Source: Byssochlamys sp. IMV 00236
Taxonomy: Eukaryota > Ascomycota > Eurotiomycetes > Eurotiales > Thermoascaceae
NCBI GenBank assembly: GCA_001931875.2
Contig: MSJH02000061.1
Span: 1-33,095 of the forward strand
Direction of reading: 5' to 3'
DNA: 33,095 nt
Below are positions 30,013 through 33,095 of this stretch, one piece after another. The position numbers were made by a program, and so were the translations under genes. The stretch's first letter is position 1, and every line of letters starts with the position of its first letter. The notes under the pieces were generated by a model. The model had not been told where the DNA came from. It did not search any database and saw nothing but the letters and a program-made list of their open reading frames with translations.

Positions 30013-32684
30013 ATGTCAGCATCTGTTGTCAAGCAAAGTGTTGCCAATAAAGATATTCAGCCAAGACAAAAGAGATTCAAAGTAGGAAAAGCATGCTTTA
30101 CTTGTCGAGAGAAGAAGATCAAGGTGGGATTAAGATAAATGTAATTCTCCTAGGGATTTAACAATAATAAATTTCCATTAGTGTGATGGAGTTCAGCCTT
30201 GTATGCAGGTAAAGTAAAAGAAAAAGATACGGAGGATGATATTAACTTTATATATGTTGAATAGTGTAAAGGTAAAGTGGACAAACTATAGAATCAATCT
30301 GTATCAGAATAGTAATAATAATAATAATATAATAATTAAATTACACAGCAAGAAAACGGCCTTGCACATTTTCCAAAGATGGAATGCTAGATAATAGTGA
30401 CCATATTGCAGACGAAGAAGAAAAGAGTGACCATGTTAAGAAAAAGATAAAGACAAAGAATAGCAACAGCAATCATAGCAATCATAGTAACGATAGCAAC
30501 CTTAGCCATGGCAACAGCAGAAGCAGTAATGCGAGCACCAGTACCAGCAGCAGTAGTAGTAACAGTAGTGTTAGTAGAAGGAAAGGCAGCAGTGATGATA
30601 ATAATAACCCTATCGATAATCCAACAGAGAAACAAAAGACAGTTGACATATTAGATAAATTAGCCAACCTGCTACCAGGTGAAGGGAAAGAAGGAAAATG
30701 GGAGATTGATGATGGCCATTTGAAATTAAGAGGACATTATTTTTGTTGTAATAACCCTGCAGAAACAACTCATGATAGAATAGAGATGCCAGATAGAACA
30801 GTACAGAAAGAATTAATCAGCTTGTATTTTAATCATGGATATTCTGTATTCCCTATTCTTCCAAGGAAACTGTTTTTGAAACAGTTTGAGATGGAAACAG
30901 ATCAAGAGCTGATGCAGCCATTATTATTGTTTGTCCTATTTGCATTTGGAGCACAGTATAAAGGAAAAAATAGTACACAGACTGCAGACATCTATTTTAA
31001 GCAAGCAAAGCAGTTATTGGACAAGGCATTAAACTATCCACGGCCAAGTACAATCATTGCATTAGCCCTGATGAGCTTATATGATGGAAACTTTTTTGAT
31101 AGCAGAAAAAAGATATACAGCTCAATCGCATTTCAAATGTGCTTTGATCTAAACCTGATGAAGGATTACAGTGGAGATTATATTATCGAAGAGGAAAACA
31201 ACATTGAGATACTTGAATTAAGGAAAAGAATCTGCTGGGGATGTTACTACCTGGACAAGATAATACATATTCAATCAGGCCAACCTTGGATGATTCGATC
31301 AAAAGACATTGAATTGGATATGCCACTGCTACAGCCAGGGGATGATATCACTGAACATGAAATACTCGAGGTATTTGTCTCTAGTATGAAATTGATGCAG
31401 ATTGGTGAAAGGCTGATACAGAATGATCAACATATTATTATTGATAATATACATAATGAACTATTGCATTATCTAAGATCATTACCACCTCACTTACAAT
31501 GGACGACTACTCAATCTATTATACCACCTATCCCACCACCTCATTCACCAAGAAACTCAATGGTCTGTCAATTGCATATACTTTATAACTTGATTGAATT
31601 GATCATATTGAAGCCTTATTCAACGAGCTACAAACAGAGAATTATCACGGTCTCAACCAATCTGATAAGGCTCATCACACTGTTAACAGAGAAGCCAAAA
31701 TGGATTTTGAATTATCATTTTATACTATCCACCTTGATTGAATCCATCAAAATTCAGTTAAAATACTCTGCTTGTGAAGTATTGACGATTGCAAGGCATT
31801 CGAGGTATATGTTTCAGCAATCCATTCAGTTACTACAATTATTTCTGTATGCAAGGAATAGTTTATATGCCACTATTAATGAGTTTGCTACCAAGTTGGA
31901 TGCACTCTTACTCTCCACCAATGCCAATAATCTCAATCAACATCCATTACAGCAACAACAACAACATCATCATCATCAGCAACAGCAAAGTCAGCAAGAC
32001 ATTTATGATTTATTAAATCCATTTATATTACATGATAATAATACGCCATGGTCTATTGATTTCTCAACTATCAAGACCAAATCCTATACGACCCCTTCTG
32101 TTACTGCACCATCTTTTACTCCGCATCATGATCACTTATTCCATACCTCTTGGAGAGCCGCAATGACCATTCCTGATAGAATTCATTACCCATTTGCAAA
32201 ACTTCATCTCGACTTTAAGCCTACTGCCACTACGCCTACAACAACAACAACAACAACAACAACACCACCACCACCGCCTCCAAATAGTAATAATACTAAC
32301 AGTAGCAATACTAATAATAATAATAATAACTATGCCCAACATCATGACCTATCCACAGATCAACTTGCTGCTCTGGTTGCTCAAATACAAGAATCAAGCG
32401 AAAAAGATAATGGCAGCTCAGCTAGCAATACCAGTACTCCCAATAACGATGATTTATTGTTCACTCTACTGTCTGACACACGTCAAAAAGATCATCACCC
32501 ACATAGACAATCATTTTCTCATCCTTACATGAACGTTGGTCTTGGCATCTATGCTTCTGCTCATCAGCACCATAATGATGTCATTCGCCAACATATGCCT
32601 GATTCTTCAACTAGACCTGTCTTGCTAAGTCATCAAGGTCAAGCCATTGTAACAAATACAAATGATAATAAAAATAAGTGTTGA
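30013..32684 (+). CDS. Zn2Cys6 fungal transcription factor with middle homology domain
   Basis: Four exons, 30013-30123, 30182-30208, 30265-30271 and 30349-32684, join to 826 aa. The zinc cluster is Cys28, 31, 38, 44, 47 and 54, spacing C-x2-C-x6-C-x5-C-x2-C-x6-C (KACFTCREKKIK | CDGVQPCMQ | CK | ARKRPC), spread over all four exons. Cys47 comes from a 7-nt microexon. After an Asn/Ser-rich linker, the fungal-specific transcription factor domain (PF04082 type) spans roughly residues 200-330 (SVFPILPRKLFLKQFE, STIIALALMSLYDGNFF, RKRICWGCYYLDK). The C terminus is rich in Gln/His, Thr, Pro and Asn repeats, probably disordered activation regions. Target genes unknown; no metabolic cluster surrounds it. 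A start further downstream (30384) would lose the DNA-binding domain, so the upstream ATG is chosen. Confidence 0.9.
30265..30271 (+). other. 7-nt microexon of the zinc-cluster factor
   Basis: TGTAAAG lies between TTGAATAG and GTAAAGTGG. It supplies Cys47, Lys48 and one base of Ala49 of the zinc cluster. Skipping it shifts the frame, giving a stop 14 codons into the last exon. Confidence 0.8.
30310..30336 (+). repeat. AAT trinucleotide microsatellite in an intron
   Basis: A run of AAT-type units sits in the intron (30272-30348) just downstream of the 7-nt microexon, near the branch-site region. No clear function can be read from it. Confidence 0.7.
32235..32275 (+). repeat. ACA/CCA trinucleotide repeat encoding Thr-Pro runs
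   Basis: Within the last exon of the zinc-cluster factor, ACA-type repeats encode a run of threonines followed by prolines, and an AAT-type run (about 32312-32328) encodes asparagines. These are length-variable coding microsatellites in the C-terminal region. Confidence 0.8.
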
Positions 32685-32718
32685 ATTATTTTCTTTTTCT
32701 TTTTTGTATCTTTCTGTT

Positions 32719-33095
32719 ATGCTAAGGAACAGTCTTCATGGTGTATTTTCTGTATATAAGCCAAAGGGCTGGTATTCGAGAGAAGCAACAAATTATGTTC
32801 AACATGCCTTATCCAATGAGATTCTTGGTCGAGAGAAAAGTAATACGCGATTCAAAAGAAAAGAATTGATCAAGATTGGTCATGGAGGAACACTGGTAAA
32901 TTTGATTCTTTTTCCCTTTTTCTTTATTAATCATGTATAGGATCCAATTGCAGAAGGTGTCTTGGGTAAATTTGTGTTTTATTTTGACTAATAAAACCTA
33001 ACAGACTTCTTTCTAGTTCTGGGTATTGGAAATGGGTGTAAGGAATTAACCAAGTATCTAGAAGGAAGCAAGGTAAGAAAAAAAAAAAAAAAAAA
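32719..33095 (+). CDS. PUS4: TruB/Pus4-type tRNA pseudouridine-55 synthase (5' part)
   Basis: Exons 32719-32895, 32941-32965 and 33017-33072 are in frame and the gene runs off the window after a GTAAGA donor, so the 3' part is missing. The N terminus GVFSVYKPKGWYSREATNYV is the TruB motif around KPxGxTS, here with Tyr for the usual Thr. KIGHGGTL|DPIAEGVL|VLGIG is motif II; its Asp is the catalytic residue of the family and lies in the 25-nt second exon. Known role: isomerises U55 in the T-loop of tRNAs; in yeast, Pus4 acts in nucleus and mitochondria. It follows the zinc-cluster gene by 34 nt on the same strand. An in-frame upstream ATG (32662) would overlap that gene's coding end, so the ATG at 32719 is preferred. 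Confidence 0.88.

Noticed and set aside
30387..30667. Minus-strand frames rich in Leu, Ile and Ala
   Set aside because: They are antisense to the Asn/Ser-coding repeats of the zinc-cluster factor.
1..33095. tRNA, rRNA or other structured RNA genes
   Set aside because: No T-loop GGTTCGA-type sequence with a matching acceptor stem, and no rRNA-like segment, was found on reading both strands; a covariance-model search would be needed to be sure.

Overview
This is an AT-rich nuclear fungal window. Short introns (about 47-78 nt, GT-AG with CTAAC-like branch sites), pyrimidine-rich leaders and lineage-typical genes point to Mucoromycota, probably Mucorales. Species was not determined. Both window ends are homopolymer runs (T near the start, A at the end), so it may be a whole contig. 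Gene models were built by hand by joining exons until frames closed exactly; no transcript data were available.

Layout. 0.9-3.3 kb: two minus-strand membrane-protein genes, a C-4 methylsterol oxidase (ERG25-type) and a PAQR/adiponectin-receptor-like protein in 7 exons. 3.7-5.6 kb: a 13-exon SAP-domain, tyrosine-kinase-like (TKL) protein kinase with a WNK-like displaced lysine, a 5-nt microexon and two GC-AG introns. 6.0-7.5 kb: a tiny CYSTM-like protein converging on an RNPS1-like SR protein whose ATG is split by an intron. 8.2-11.8 kb: a graveyard holding a broken lineage-specific gene, a frameshifted charged-protein relic, a thioredoxin pseudogene without its active site, a Tc1-like transposase fragment and one copy of a dispersed repeat. 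12.5-15.8 kb: a full-length SREBP (bHLH with the signature Tyr, two membrane segments, long C-terminal domain). 16.4-19.3 kb: a small secreted Cys-containing protein, a peroxisomal Pcs60/AAE3-type acyl-CoA (oxalyl-CoA) synthetase and an unknown Cys-rich small protein. 20.4-23.3 kb: an Rck2/Srk1-type kinase followed closely by an unknown gene. 23.4-26 kb: mostly non-coding, with the second copy of the repeat in inverted orientation. 26.1-28.7 kb: a Kin4-like kinase with a C-terminal KA1-like domain. 30.0-32.7 kb: a Zn2Cys6 transcription factor with a 7-nt microexon carrying its fifth zinc cysteine. 32.7 kb to the end: the start of a TruB/Pus4 tRNA pseudouridine synthase gene.

Connections. The SREBP gene and ERG25, a classic SREBP target, share the window, and each has a 10-bp match to the fungal SRE consensus within about 140 bp of its ATG, suggesting autoregulation and direct control. 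Three protein kinases (TKL-like, Rck2-like, Kin4-like) are present. The most unusual layer is gene structure: very small exons (5, 7, 14, 24, 25, 27 nt) fall on or next to catalytic or metal-binding motifs, so splicing decides whether several proteins are active.
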